Shown here piece by piece: positions 24,811 through 33,843 of a stretch of DNA of 52,459 nt. The stretch covers positions 1 through 52,459 of the forward strand of contig JACRGV010000036.1 of the NCBI GenBank assembly GCA_016212215.1, in the 5' to 3' direction. This DNA comes from Nitrospirota bacterium. GTDB taxonomy: Bacteria; Nitrospirota; 9FT-COMBO-42-15; HDB-SIOI813. Below the pieces are notes generated by a model, which ran no database searches, was not told where the DNA came from, and saw only the letters and a list, made by a program, of their open reading frames with translations. The position numbers and the translations under genes were made by a program. Numbering within the stretch: position 1 is the first letter of the stretch; each line of letters starts with the position of its first letter.

Positions 24811-24960
24811 ACGCTCAGATTTCGGTCAGGTTTGGGTGCGACTGATTGAGTAAGCCCGAAGGCGTAGTGGAGACTACGTCAAGGGGTTGCGATTGAGGAG
24901 CACCCAAAGATGGCCGGAAGATGAGATGTATAAAAGTATAGGTTATTTCTGAACAGACCC
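24780..24960. mobile_element. 181-bp MITE, copy A (inside the toxin gene)
   Basis: Terminal inverted repeats begin GGGTCTGTTCAG and end CTGAACAGACCC. TAA occurs on both sides (24777-24779 and 24961-24963), a likely target duplication. The interior is near-identical to copies B (28649-28829) and C (52324 onward). No transposase. Confidence 0.9.
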
Positions 24961-25004
24961 TAAGCTATTTTCAGATTTTTATTATGATATTAGGGGGGAC
25001 AAAA

Positions 25005-25379
25005 ATGAAGATTAAGAATATTACTATAAGGATAAAATCCCTTGAAGAGATACTTGAAGAGGCAAAAGGGGTAATGGAGGCTATCGAAAAGGGAGATAAG
25101 GTAAAGAAACACAAGGGTATTTCTTTTGCAGATATTGATACCATGCAAAAAATACTCACAAAGGAACGGCTCAGGATTTTAAAGACAATTAAACATAAAA
25201 ATCCAAATTCAATTTATGAACTTGCCAAAATCTTAGGACGTGACATCAAGAATACTTATGATGATGTTGTGTATCTTTCTGACATGGGGTTCATTGAGCT
25301 TAAAAGGGTAAAAGAAGGCAGGGAAAAGATTGTACCCTCCATCCCCTACAATGAGATTCTGGTAAAAATAGCAGTCTGA
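25005..25379 (+). CDS. HVO_A0114-type HTH protein, probable TumE antitoxin
   Basis: 124 residues. N-terminal KIKNITIRIKSLEEILEEAK, then a winged helix (RLRILKTIKHKNPNSIYELA, DIKNTYDDVVYLSDMGFIEL). This architecture matches putative DNA-binding proteins of the HVO_A0114 family that accompany DUF6516 toxins. ATG 25005 is preferred over 24984 because GGGGGG lies 6 nt before it. The MITE now separates it from the toxin gene, so it is an orphaned antitoxin or repressor. Confidence 0.75.
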   Translation: MKIKNITIRIKSLEEILEEAKGVMEAIEKGDKVKKHKGISFADIDTMQKILTKERLRILKTIKHKNPNSIYELAKILGRDIKNTYDDVVYLSDMGFIELKRVKEGREKIVPSIPYNEILVKIAV

Positions 25380-25406
25380 TTTTGACAGCAGACATCAAAC
25401 CTCACT

Positions 25407-26669
25407 TCATATAGCCCGCAATTCTTTCCCCACCTTTTCAAACACTCCAATACAATATTCAATATCTTCTATACTATGACCGGCTGTGATGGTTGTCCTG
25501 ATTCTGCAACTGCCATCCGGCACTGTGGGGGGGCGTATGGCTGAGGCGAAGATTCCTTCCTGAAATAGGCGTTCTGAAAATTTTATAGTATATTCGGCAC
25601 TGCCTATCAGTATTGGGATGATGGGGGTTTCGCTGTTCATGGTGTTAAAGCCGAGGCGTTTAATCTTTTCCCTGAAGAGCATTGTATTTTTCCATAAATT
25701 ATTCAGCATGGAGTTATCTTTCTGGATCAGATTTATTGCGGCGATGGATGCTGCTAAGACTGAGGGTGGTAATGCAGTTGTATAAATGAAGGGCCGTGCC
25801 TTGTTGATCAGGTATTTTTTGATGATTGCAGGGCCGGCAATATAGGCTCCGAAGGAGCCTAATGCCTTGCTGTAGGTGCCCATTGTGATGAATTGGCTTT
25901 CACTTGAAAACAACCCCATCCCCACCCTAACCCTCCCCTTGAAGGGGAGGGAATTTTCCTCTCCCTCAGGGAGAGGATTAAGGTGAGGGTAATGTTCTGA
26001 TGAGCCTCTCCCGTTTTTCCCAATGACCCCTGTGGCATGGGCATCATCTACTATCAGTACCGCATCATAGTTCATTGCGATACTATTAATTTCAGTCAAA
26101 GGGGCAATGTCCCCATCCATACTGAACACACTTTCAGTTATAATAATCCTCCTTCTGTAGCCAGAGGCGTCTAATAATAATGAACGGAGGTGTTCTGTAT
26201 TTCTATGTTTATATATAAAGACTTTTGCCCTGCTCAGCCTGCATCCGTCAATTATGCTTGCATGGTTTAACTCATCGCTGAATATTGCATCCGTGTCTGA
26301 GGCTAGTGCCTGGATTATTCCTGTATTTGCCATATAGCCGGTGTTGAAAACAAGTACATCTTCTGTTTGTTTGAATGCGGCCGTGACTCTTTCCAATTGT
26401 TCATGTAATCCCATATTTCCTGACATGAGCCTTGATGCAGAGGCGCTGGTTCCATAAGTTTCTATGGCAGTAACAGACGCATCTTTTAATACCTTGTGAT
26501 TTGCAAGTCCGAGGTAGTTGTTTGAGCAGAGAGAAATGTATTGCCTGCCGTCAACAGTGACTTTGTCAGATTGAGGAGAATCTATCCGCCTGAGGTTTCT
26601 GAATAAGGACTGACCCTTCATGGATTGCAAGTCATCGTCTAATTCATCAAGTAACTCTTTAAGACCCAT
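25407..26669 (-). CDS. bioF: 8-amino-7-oxononanoate synthase with an in-frame repeat insert
   Basis: 420 residues (about 385-395 is usual). PLP enzyme joining pimeloyl-CoA/ACP and alanine. Motifs: SNNYLGLANH, NTGYMANTGI, DELNHASIIDG, VDDAHATGVIGKNGRGS, and the PLP lysine in MGTYSKALGSFG. Between GRGSSEH and QFITMGTYSKA lie about 30 extra residues ([12 protein letters not shown]...GRVRVGMG) translated from a modular repeat at 25903-25993; they fall in the loop before the PLP-lysine strand. No stop is introduced. ATG 26669 is chosen (GGA 10 nt upstream); it overlaps bioW by 11 nt. Confidence 0.9.
   Translation of the reverse strand: MGLKELLDELDDDLQSMKGQSLFRNLRRIDSPQSDKVTVDGRQYISLCSNNYLGLANHKVLKDASVTAIETYGTSASASRLMSGNMGLHEQLERVTAAFKQTEDVLVFNTGYMANTGIIQALASDTDAIFSDELNHASIIDGCRLSRAKVFIYKHRNTEHLRSLLLDASGYRRRIIITESVFSMDGDIAPLTEINSIAMNYDAVLIVDDAHATGVIGKNGRGSSEHYPHLNPLPEGEENSLPFKGRVRVGMGLFSSESQFITMGTYSKALGSFGAYIAGPAIIKKYLINKARPFIYTTALPPSVLAASIAAINLIQKDNSMLNNLWKNTMLFREKIKRLGFNTMNSETPIIPILIGSAEYTIKFSERLFQEGIFASAIRPPTVPDGSCRIRTTITAGHSIEDIEYCIGVFEKVGKELRAI
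25903..25993. repeat. G-rich modular repeat in frame within bioF
   Basis: CTTGAAAAC flank, CCCTCCCCTTGAAGGGGAGGG, CTCTCCCTCAGGGAGAGG, then GGTGAGGGTAATG. The same core as intergenic copies, read through by bioF at about residues 226-256. Confidence 0.85.
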
Positions 26670-27447
26670 ACACCGTTCCAATCTTATTTATGATAACTGG
26701 CTGTCTTTCCAGATAGTTTATATAATCGTTAAGTGATAAGCCTTCAGGATTTACAAAGAAGACCCGTCCGCCTCTTGATGAACCTTTTTCCTTCATGTTT
26801 GTGATGCGTACATAGCCGCTTTTTTCGGAGGCAACATACCCTGTTGTATAATCCGGATTATCAGACCAGCAGAGTTCTGCAATAGTCTCTTCCCTCCTGC
26901 AAACCTTTGTTGCAATGGCAACCGCATCAATAACCCGATGATGAAAGATGTCATGCATCAACAAAGCCTTTTCGATGCTTTTCCTCGCCGCATCAGTGTA
27001 ATCAATCCTTGAGACCCTTACCCCTCTTTTTGTATCAGGCTCGATTCTCTTTCCAGTGTCAATGTCCATAATGATTGCACCGCGCATGTTGCTTCCCCCG
27101 GCAGCCGGGCCGATCCTGAGGAGATTAAATGCTTGATTGATTATCTCTGTTTTTATGCCATTAGCCTCCAGAAGCTTTTTCGCATCTTTTTCTGCAGATT
27201 CAGTGGTGGGAGATTTCACAGTCTTAATATCAAGGGATTCTGCATAACAGATTGCATCATGCTCAATCTTTTCAACATTTATAGATATACTATCCGGCTT
27301 AATGTGAGATGATAATGCCCGGCAGACTAATTCGTTAAATACATTTGCAAGATTGGCCTCATCCAATATCCGTTCTGAGCCGGTTACATGAATATTATTT
27401 GAGGATGCCCGCATCCGGACACTATATAACTGATGTGAGTGTCTCAA
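26659..27447 (-). CDS. bioW: 6-carboxyhexanoate-CoA ligase (pimeloyl-CoA synthetase)
   Basis: 262 residues. Activates pimelate with ATP and CoA to feed bioF, a route used instead of BioC/BioH. LYSVRMRAS near the N-terminus, RIGPAAGGSNMRGAIIMD, RVSRIDYTD and GGRVFFV are BioW hallmarks. The only start that keeps the conserved LYSVRMRAS is TTG 27447, which overlaps the end of bioB by 26 nt; ATG 27414 would cut into it. Overlaps with bioB and bioF imply coupled translation. Confidence 0.92.
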   Translation of the reverse strand: MRHSHQLYSVRMRASSNNIHVTGSERILDEANLANVFNELVCRALSSHIKPDSISINVEKIEHDAICYAESLDIKTVKSPTTESAEKDAKKLLEANGIKTEIINQAFNLLRIGPAAGGSNMRGAIIMDIDTGKRIEPDTKRGVRVSRIDYTDAARKSIEKALLMHDIFHHRVIDAVAIATKVCRREETIAELCWSDNPDYTTGYVASEKSGYVRITNMKEKGSSRGGRVFFVNPEGLSLNDYINYLERQPVIINKIGTVYGS

Positions 27448-28504
27448 TCTTAAGACCTAAATCACTGAGCATTTGAAGGTCTTTGCCCGGTTCCCTTCCG
27501 CCATTTGTAAGGTAATTACCGATCATCATCCCATTTGCGCCGCATGAAAATATAAATGGATGGAGTTCACGCAGGGCAGTAGTCCTTCCTCCGCATATCC
27601 TGATTTCCTTATCAGGCATTACGAATCTGAAGAGTGCGATTATTCTGAGTGCGTCCCAAGGAGTGATGTTCTTGCCATTCGAAAATGACCCCCCCATGCC
27701 CCCCCTTGAAAAAAGAGGGGGATTTTTATCATCCTTTGGGAGCACCCCGCTCATGGATTTTTCATTAGATATAGGATTTCCTTGAATTGGCATAAGGAAA
27801 TTTATCGGCACTGAGTCAACATCCAGTTCCCTGATTGCAAGGGCAAGGTCAACCCTGTGTTCAATCGTCTCCCCGATGCCAAATATCCCTCCGCTGCATA
27901 TTGAAAGCCCGAGGTTCTTTGCAAGCCGGACCTGTTCTATCCTGTCCTTATAAGTATGGGTTGTGCATACCTCCGGGAAGAATGCCTCTGCTGTCTCAAG
28001 GTTATGATGAAATCTTGCTAATCCGGCTGATTTCAGTGCAGTCATCTCATCCTTAGTCATACTGCCGAGGGTAGCACAGACATTGATGCCGACTTCATTA
28101 GTTATCCGTGATATAAATTCACATATCTTATCAAGTTCTTTTTTACTGCCTATACCGTTTCCGCTTGTTGCCAGACAGAATTTTGTTGCACCATTTGCCT
28201 TAGCCGTCCGTGCCCCTTCTATAACCGTGTCAATTGGAAGGAGGGGATATGAAGTTATATCAGCAGAGGAATATACAGACTGTGAACAAAAGGAACAGTC
28301 TTCTGGACATCCTCCTGATCGGGCATTGATTACAGAGCAGATGTTTACCGTATTTCCGTTAAAAGTTTGACGGACTCGGTCAGTCCATGACATGAGGTGC
28401 GGCAGATATTTATATTCAAGGTTGAGGATGCTTAAAGCCTCATCACGTGTGATCCCCTTATTTAATAAGACATTCTCTCCAATATGGGCGATAATGTTTG
28501 TCAT
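27422..28504 (-). CDS. bioB: Biotin synthase with an in-frame repeat insert
   Basis: 360 residues (about 320-345 is usual). Radical SAM enzyme inserting sulfur into dethiobiotin. GGCPEDCSFCSQS holds the CxxxCxxC cluster (Cys66, Cys70, Cys73); NHNLET-like HHNLETAEAFF, GGIFGIGET, VPINFLMPIQGNP and FRFVMPDKEIRICGGR are conserved. Between GNPIS and ITPWDALRI, about residues 250-277 (KDDKNPPLFSRGGMGGSF) come from a modular repeat at 27676-27756. They sit in a surface loop before the last barrel strands, so activity may be kept. First gene of the bioB-bioW-bioF operon, behind a BirA-type operator. Confidence 0.92.
   Translation of the reverse strand: MTNIIAHIGENVLLNKGITRDEALSILNLEYKYLPHLMSWTDRVRQTFNGNTVNICSVINARSGGCPEDCSFCSQSVYSSADITSYPLLPIDTVIEGARTAKANGATKFCLATSGNGIGSKKELDKICEFISRITNEVGINVCATLGSMTKDEMTALKSAGLARFHHNLETAEAFFPEVCTTHTYKDRIEQVRLAKNLGLSICSGGIFGIGETIEHRVDLALAIRELDVDSVPINFLMPIQGNPISNEKSMSGVLPKDDKNPPLFSRGGMGGSFSNGKNITPWDALRIIALFRFVMPDKEIRICGGRTTALRELHPFIFSCGANGMMIGNYLTNGGREPGKDLQMLSDLGLKIETLTSVI
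27676..27756. repeat. Modular repeat in frame within bioB
   Basis: CCATTCGAAAATGACC flank, CCCCCCCTTGAAAAAAGAGGGGG core, ATTTTTATCATCC and GGGAGCACCCCGCTCATGG flank. It has both family ends and is read through by bioB. Confidence 0.85.
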
Positions 28505-28565
28505 AAAGTCCGTATGAAAAAATCAATAAATGTTGGGCATTAAACTTGCAACTTATCAGGGAAAG

Positions 28566-28621
28566 ATGTTATTACAATTGAATTTGATTGTCAACATGGT
28601 TACATACTTAGTGGTTGACAA
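28566..28621 (-). promoter_or_regulatory. bioB promoter with BirA-type operator
   Basis: TTGTCAAC (28588-28595) and GTTGACAA (28614-28621) form an inverted repeat with an 18-nt gap, as in BirA boxes (TTGTAAAC...GTTTACAA). On the minus strand TTGACA (complement of 28589-28594) and TAACAT (complement of 28566-28571), spaced 17, form the promoter, so one half-site covers the -35. Confidence 0.7.
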
Positions 28622-28648
28622 TGAGGTCAAAAATCTACAGAAAGGTAA

Positions 28649-28829
28649 GGGTCTGTCATAAAATAACTTGTGCATTTAGGCGCTAAGATTTCGGTCAGGT
28701 TTGAGTGCGACCGATTGAGCAAACCCGAAAGCGTAGTTGAGTCTACGATGAGGGGTTGCGATTGAGGAGCACACAAAGATGGCCGGAAGATGAGATGCAT
28801 AAATGTATAGGTTATTTTATGACAGACCC
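28649..28829. mobile_element. 181-bp MITE, copy B
   Basis: GGGTCTGTCATAAAATAAC at the left and its reverse complement at the right, with TAA/TTA at the borders. It lies between the bioB operator and the clpC promoter. Confidence 0.92.
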
Positions 28830-28834
28830 TTAGC

Positions 28835-28862
28835 TTGACTTTGAGATTTAAACTACGATAAT
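28835..28862 (+). promoter_or_regulatory. clpC promoter
   Basis: TTGACT (28835-28840) and GATAAT (28857-28862), spacing 16, starting five bases after the MITE. No CtsR-type direct repeat is visible. Confidence 0.55.
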
Positions 28863-28911
28863 ATTAAAATAAATCCAGTAGTTATAATAACTTTAAACTG
28901 GGGAGGTTCAA

Positions 28912-31341
28912 ATGTTTGAACGGTTTACGGATAGGGGAAGAAAGATAATTATTTTGGCAAGGGAAGAGGCTGAAAGGCATCAGAACGACTATCTCGGCAC
29001 AGAACACGTTCTCCTTGCAATCCTGAGAGATGGTGAAGGGGCTCCTCTTATAGTCCTGAAAAAGATGGGACTTTCCCCTGAGCAGATTCGTATGGAGGTA
29101 GAAAGGAATCTCCCGTCCGGCGGCGTTACCATGACTTATGGTGAGATCCCGTTTACCCCCCGTGTTAAAAAGGTAATAGAGTATGCAATTGAAGAGGCGA
29201 AACTATTAGGGCATAACTTTGTAAGCAGTGAACACCTGCTCCTCGGTCTTATCAGGGAAGAAGATGGTATCGGTGGAAAGATACTTAGAAGCCTTGGTGC
29301 TAATCTGCTTACCGCAAGACAGCTTACCCTCAGCTTCCTCAAGCGGGTTCAGACAAGGGAGCGTGAGAAAAAGAGCAACACACCGGCGATTGACGAATTC
29401 GGCAGAGACCTTACAGCACTTGCTGTTGAAGGCCAGCTTGACCCTGTTATCGGCCGCGATAATGAGATTGAACGTGTACTACAGATATTAAGCAGGCGTA
29501 CTAAGAATAATCCGGTTTTGATAGGCGAGGCCGGTGTCGGCAAGACTGCAATTGTTGAGGGGCTTGCCCAGAAGATTGTAAACCTTGAGGTACCTGATAA
29601 CCTTCTGAATAAGAGGGTGGTTGCACTTGACCTTGGGGCACTCGTTGCCGGAACAAAGTACAGAGGACAGTTTGAAGAGCGGTTAAAGGTAATAATGAAA
29701 GAGATTACTACAGCCGGCAATATTATTATATTTATTGACGAACTCCATACCCTTGTAGGCGCCGGTGCTGCTGAAGGTTCAATAGATGCATCCAATATGC
29801 TGAAGCCTGCATTTGCAAGAGGGGAGATACAGTGCATAGGTGCAACAACCCTCGATGAGTACAGAAAATACATTGAGAAAGACGGTGCCCTAAAACGGAG
29901 ATTCCAGCCTATCTATGTTAGTCCAACCACTTCAGATGAAACTGTAGAGATTATAAAGGGGCTTCGTAAGAGATATGAAGACCACCACAATGTTTATATA
30001 GTTGATGAGGCTATTGAAGAGGCTGTCCGCTTGTCTGACAGGTATATTACAGACAGGTTCCTTCCGGATAAGGCGATTGATGTGATTGATGAGGCCGGTT
30101 CACGTGCTAAATTAGTCTCCCATTTTGTACCGGAAAAGATCCGTGCAGTTGAACAGGAATTAAAGAATGTCCTGCGTGAGAAAGAGGTAGTAAGCAGGAT
30201 GCAGAGGTATGAGGCTGTTGCAAGGTTCAGGGAAGAAGAGGAAAAGCTCAGGGATATGATTGATGATGCAAAGCGTGACTGGCGTAATCAGCTTGATAAG
30301 TCAAGGCCTGTTGTCGGCAAGGAAGAGATAGCATTTATTGTTTCAAAAATGACTGGAATTCCTCTGATAAAGCTTGAAGAGGGTGAGACACAAAGACTGC
30401 TTATGATTGAAGAAGAACTTCATAAGAGGATTGTAGGACAGGATGAGGCAATATCCGTTATTGCAAGGGCAATCAGACGTTCACGTGCCGGATTAAAGGG
30501 TGTGAAGAGGCCGATTGGCTCGTTTATCTTCCTCGGTCCGACAGGTGTTGGAAAGACAGAGCTTGCCAAGGCCCTTGCTGAATATCTCTTTGATAATGAG
30601 GATGCCCTTATAAAGATAGATATGTCGGAGTATATGGAGAAGTTCAGCTCGTCAAGGCTGATGGGAGCGCCTCCGGGATATGTAGGACATGAGGAGGGCG
30701 GTCAGTTAACAGAGAAAGTCAGAAGGAGACCTTACTCTGTAATACTTTTTGATGAGATAGAAAAGGCCCATCCTGATATGTTTAATATGCTCTTACAGGT
30801 ATTTGAGGATGGATGCCTTACAGACAGTCTGGGACGCAAGGTAGACTTCAGAAATACGATAATAATAATGACATCAAATATTGGTGCAAGGGTTATTGAA
30901 AAAGGTGCGGCATTAGGTTTCCAGACACCGTCTGAAGAGACCCAGATAAAAAAGATGAAAGGCTCAATTACTACAGAGCTGAAGAATGTTTTCAATCCTG
31001 AGTTCCTGAACCGTATTGATGAGATTGTGGTATTCCATCCGCTTAACAAGGAACATCTTATAAAGATCGTTGACATTCTTTTAGATGAGGTAAACGAGCG
31101 TCTTACAATCAGCGATATGCACCTTGAGGTAACAACAGAGGTTAAGGAATGGATTATAAATGAGGGCTATCAGCACATGTACGGGGCACGTCCTATGAGG
31201 CGTGCAATCCAGAAGTATATTGAAGACCCGCTCTCAGAGGAAATAATTAAGGGACGGTTTAAGGAGTCAAAAAGGATAAAAAGCGTGCTTCGAGACGGCA
31301 GACCGGATTTTATAGAGGAAGAGGTGCTGGCAGAGGTCTGA
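28912..31341 (+). CDS. clpC: ATP-dependent Clp protease ATPase subunit ClpC
   Basis: 809 residues. AAA+ unfoldase that feeds substrates to ClpP. Two Clp N-repeats (about 1-145), first AAA module with GEAGVGKT (about 202-209) and [14 protein letters not shown], a short UVR-like middle region (about 425-460), second AAA module with [19 protein letters not shown] and [11 protein letters not shown], and a C-terminal D2-small domain with [10 protein letters not shown]. The N-domain and UVR place it in ClpC rather than ClpB/ClpA. GGGGAGG is 6 nt before the ATG. A strong terminator follows, so it is probably monocistronic. clpP is not in the window. Confidence 0.95.
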   Translation: MFERFTDRGRKIIILAREEAERHQNDYLGTEHVLLAILRDGEGAPLIVLKKMGLSPEQIRMEVERNLPSGGVTMTYGEIPFTPRVKKVIEYAIEEAKLLGHNFVSSEHLLLGLIREEDGIGGKILRSLGANLLTARQLTLSFLKRVQTREREKKSNTPAIDEFGRDLTALAVEGQLDPVIGRDNEIERVLQILSRRTKNNPVLIGEAGVGKTAIVEGLAQKIVNLEVPDNLLNKRVVALDLGALVAGTKYRGQFEERLKVIMKEITTAGNIIIFIDELHTLVGAGAAEGSIDASNMLKPAFARGEIQCIGATTLDEYRKYIEKDGALKRRFQPIYVSPTTSDETVEIIKGLRKRYEDHHNVYIVDEAIEEAVRLSDRYITDRFLPDKAIDVIDEAGSRAKLVSHFVPEKIRAVEQELKNVLREKEVVSRMQRYEAVARFREEEEKLRDMIDDAKRDWRNQLDKSRPVVGKEEIAFIVSKMTGIPLIKLEEGETQRLLMIEEELHKRIVGQDEAISVIARAIRRSRAGLKGVKRPIGSFIFLGPTGVGKTELAKALAEYLFDNEDALIKIDMSEYMEKFSSSRLMGAPPGYVGHEEGGQLTEKVRRRPYSVILFDEIEKAHPDMFNMLLQVFEDGCLTDSLGRKVDFRNTIIIMTSNIGARVIEKGAALGFQTPSEETQIKKMKGSITTELKNVFNPEFLNRIDEIVVFHPLNKEHLIKIVDILLDEVNERLTISDMHLEVTTEVKEWIINEGYQHMYGARPMRRAIQKYIEDPLSEEIIKGRFKESKRIKSVLRDGRPDFIEEEVLAEV

Positions 31342-31346
31342 ATAGG

Positions 31347-31410
31347 CAGAGGTTAGAAGTAAGAAGTAAGAAGGAAAAAGATAGAAGTTAGAGGCAAGAG
31401 GCAAGATTAG
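31347..31410 (+). repeat. Purine-rich AGAAGTAAGA-type tract after clpC
   Basis: Tandem short units AGAAGTAAGA / AGAAGTTAGAGGCAAGA. Similar tracts follow tsaD, the kelch gene and rpmI, always just after a stop codon. Confidence 0.75.
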
Positions 31411-31411
31411 A

Positions 31412-31469
31412 GGTTGTCAAGGCTTGTGGCAGGATTGTAAATCTGTTAAGCTTTGACAGCCTTTTTTTT
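31412..31469 (+). terminator. Rho-independent terminator of clpC
   Basis: GGTTGTCAAGGCTT (31412-31425) pairs with AAGCTTTGACAGCC (31448-31461) using G-U pairs, followed by eight T (31462-31469). Confidence 0.85.
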
Positions 31470-31509
31470 GTTTTTAGGTATTAGTTAATAGGTAATGTGA
31501 GGAAACTCC

Positions 31510-31671
31510 AACATTTCCTTTCCTTCAAGGGGAGGGTGCTAAGCTATTCCCCCTCCCTTGACGGGAGGGGGGTAGGGGGAGGGTGAGAAATCAGCGGGAC
31601 AGGAATCTCCCGCCTATCCTCATAGAAATGGATAGGTGGGGTTTTCTTACCCCGCCGGTGGGGATTTTCGA
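31510..31671. repeat. G-rich and type I modular repeats ahead of the deacetylase gene
   Basis: A G-rich core (31515-31585) and a type I copy (31593-31671) in gene orientation: GCGGGACAGGAATCTCCCGC, GATAGGTGGGG, TTTTCTTACCCCGCC, then GGGGATTTTCGA-GTG. The final GTG is the start of the next gene. Confidence 0.85.
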
Positions 31672-32499
31672 GTGAAAAAATTCATTTTAATAATAGCCTT
31701 GATTATCATTACGGCTGCTGTATTATTTCTGATTTATAGAAACAGGCCGGTCAGCAAGCCGGTACTTGTGCAGAAACAGGAGCGAATAGAGACGCCGCAG
31801 CCGGAGAGTGTTCCCGAAGCTCTGCCGCCTCATCATAATAATGCAAGGATTGCGATTGTGATTGATGACCTAGGTTATGATAAAAAAATTTACAGAGAGT
31901 TTGTTGAACTTGGGATACCGCTAACATTTTCTGTTCTTCCGGGGGAAAGGTATTCTGCAAATATTGCACGGGGTGCAAGCCATCTGAAATATGAGGTAAT
32001 GCTTCATCTGCCGATGGAACCACAAAGCAGATTAGTAAATCCAGGCAAATGGGTAATCCTGCACAATATGTCCAGAGATGAAATGCTTAGTCAGCTTTCA
32101 AAGGATATACGTGCAGTCCCCAATATTGCAGGTGTTAATAACCACATGGGTTCGCTTCTCACAGAAGACAGCCATGCAATGAATATTGTACTTGGAGGCC
32201 TGCGTAATAAAGGTTTGTATTTCCTTGACAGTAAAACTACTCCTAACTCAAAGGCGTTTGAGATTGCAAAGGGCATGGGGATCAAGAGCGGGAGGCGTGA
32301 TGTTTTTCTTGATAATAATGCTGATGTAGACTACATTAAGGGACAGATAGATATAGCAATCAAATTGGCTAAAAAGAAGGGTGAGGCTACTGTTATAGGT
32401 CATCCACGGATAGAGACATTGAAGGCACTCAGGGCAAGGCTTTCTGCTTTTGAAAAAGAAGGGATTGATTTGGTCCCGGTGTCTGAAGTGGTGAATTAA
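31672..32499 (+). CDS. Divergent polysaccharide deacetylase (YibQ-like), membrane anchored
   Basis: 275 residues. N-terminal anchor (FILIIALIIITAAVLFLIY), Pro-rich linker, then a PF04748-type NodB-like fold: IAIVIDDLGYD, FSVLPGERYS, MLHLPMEPQ, GVNNHMGSLLTED, FLDSKTTPNSKA and ATVIGHPR. These proteins are periplasmic and may act on envelope polysaccharide; activity is unproven. GTG 31672 is chosen: GGGG lies 8 nt upstream and the anchor starts at once. An in-frame upstream GTG at 31636 would only add translated repeat. Confidence 0.85.
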   Translation: MKKFILIIALIIITAAVLFLIYRNRPVSKPVLVQKQERIETPQPESVPEALPPHHNNARIAIVIDDLGYDKKIYREFVELGIPLTFSVLPGERYSANIARGASHLKYEVMLHLPMEPQSRLVNPGKWVILHNMSRDEMLSQLSKDIRAVPNIAGVNNHMGSLLTEDSHAMNIVLGGLRNKGLYFLDSKTTPNSKAFEIAKGMGIKSGRRDVFLDNNADVDYIKGQIDIAIKLAKKKGEATVIGHPRIETLKALRARLSAFEKEGIDLVPVSEVVN

Positions 32500-32681
32500 G
32501 TGGGATGATAATAAGACCCCCTCACCCGGAGCCCCCCTCCTGCCTCCCCCCACAAAGGAGGTGGGAGGAATTTGGTAGGAATTTAATTGCAGCTCTCCCG
32601 CCAGGGGAGAGGGTGCTTAGATTATTCCCCCTCCCTTGACGGGAGTGGGTTAGGGGGAGGGTGAGCTATGGGGATTTTAGA
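32500..32681. repeat. G-rich modular repeat supplying the tsaD ribosome site
   Basis: Two C-rich/G-rich palindromic cores, then GTGAGCTATGGGGATTTTAGA-ATG. GGGG and the ATG of tsaD are in the terminal module. Confidence 0.8.
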
Positions 32682-33746
32682 ATGAGTTACATCCTTGGCA
32701 TAGAATCTTCATGTGATGAGACCGCCGCTTCAGTACTGAAAGATGGCCGGCAGATTTTATCGAGTATAATTGGTTATCAATATGAAATACACAATAAATA
32801 CGGGGGCATTGTCCCTGAGCTTGCCTGCCGCAGGCACATAGAAGTTATTTATCCTATTGTTAATGAGGCAATAGAAAAGGCCGGCATTAAATTAAGCGAC
32901 CTGGATGCAGTTGCGGTAACATCAGGGCCTGGTTTGATTGGTGCGCTTCTTGTTGGTATTTCCTTTGCAAAGTCCCTTTCATACTCCTTAAACATCCCGC
33001 TAATAAGTGTTAACCATCTGGAAGGCCACTTATGGGCAATATGCCTTAAACACAGGGTTCAGCGTCCATTTATCGCACTTGTTGTCTCTGGTGGACACAC
33101 AAATCTTTATATCGTCGAGGATATCGGCACATACAAGTTGCTTGGAAGCACACTTGATGATGCAGCAGGAGAGGCATTTGATAAGGTCTCAAAGATATTA
33201 GGTCTAGGCTATCCCGGAGGGCCTGCGATTGAGAAGCGTGCTGAATCAGGGGATGCAGGGTCAATACAATTTCCAAGGCCATTGTTAAAAAAAGACGGTT
33301 TTGATTTTAGTTTCAGTGGCATGAAAACTGCAGTGTTAAGTTATGTAAAGAGCAGGTATAAGTATGCCCATGTTGATGATATACCTGAAATCTTAAACAG
33401 TGAGGAGCAGCTAAGGTCTGATATTGCCGCAAGTTTCCAGAATGCAGTAGTGGATGTCCTGGTGCACAAGAGTCTTGCCGCAGTTCAGAAGACAGGCATT
33501 AAGAGGCTCGTGTTATCAGGCGGTGTGGCTTGCAATAAGCTATTGAGAGAAAAGATGAAGGAGGCAGGCGTTCGGGAGGGTATAAAGGTTTATATACCTG
33601 AACCTGAGTTTTGTACTGATAATGCGGCAATGATAGCATGGATTGGTAACCGGTATTTTAAGAAAGGGAAATTCGCAGACATGAAGTTGAATCCTGATGC
33701 GGACAGCAAGATAGGGCGTGGAGAAGAGGTTAGAGGTAGGAAGTAA
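32682..33746 (+). CDS. tsaD: tRNA threonylcarbamoyladenosine biosynthesis protein TsaD
   Basis: 354 residues. With TsaB, TsaE and threonylcarbamoyl-AMP it makes t6A37 in ANN-decoding tRNAs. YILGIESSCDETAASV, metal ligands in ACRRHIEVI and SVNHLEGHLWA, VSGGHTNLY, FSFSGMKTAV and LSGGVACN are diagnostic. ATG 32682 is preferred to GTG 32661, which lies in the repeat. The C-terminal GRGEEVRGRK is read from the purine-rich tract that follows, so the native end may be altered by a few residues. Confidence 0.95.
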   Translation: MSYILGIESSCDETAASVLKDGRQILSSIIGYQYEIHNKYGGIVPELACRRHIEVIYPIVNEAIEKAGIKLSDLDAVAVTSGPGLIGALLVGISFAKSLSYSLNIPLISVNHLEGHLWAICLKHRVQRPFIALVVSGGHTNLYIVEDIGTYKLLGSTLDDAAGEAFDKVSKILGLGYPGGPAIEKRAESGDAGSIQFPRPLLKKDGFDFSFSGMKTAVLSYVKSRYKYAHVDDIPEILNSEEQLRSDIAASFQNAVVDVLVHKSLAAVQKTGIKRLVLSGGVACNKLLREKMKEAGVREGIKVYIPEPEFCTDNAAMIAWIGNRYFKKGKFADMKLNPDADSKIGRGEEVRGRK

Positions 33747-33843
33747 GAAGTTAGAAGCAAGAAGTAAGATATAAGAGCTAAGCGAAAGTTTATTCCCTCC
33801 CCCTTGAGGGGGTAGGGTGGGGGTGAGCAATGGAGATTATTGG
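33722..33843. repeat. Purine tract plus G-rich modular repeat after tsaD
   Basis: AGAAGTTAGAAGCAAGAAG tract, CCCTCCCCCTTGAGGGGG core, then GCAATGGAGATTATTGG-TTG. The GGAG and TTG serve the kelch gene. Confidence 0.8.

Noticed and set aside
25859-26047. Pro/Gly-rich reading frame of 62 codons
   Set aside because: It is the opposite frame of a G-rich repeat inside bioF. Similar frames at 628-810, 33540-33853 and 35378-35743 arise the same way.
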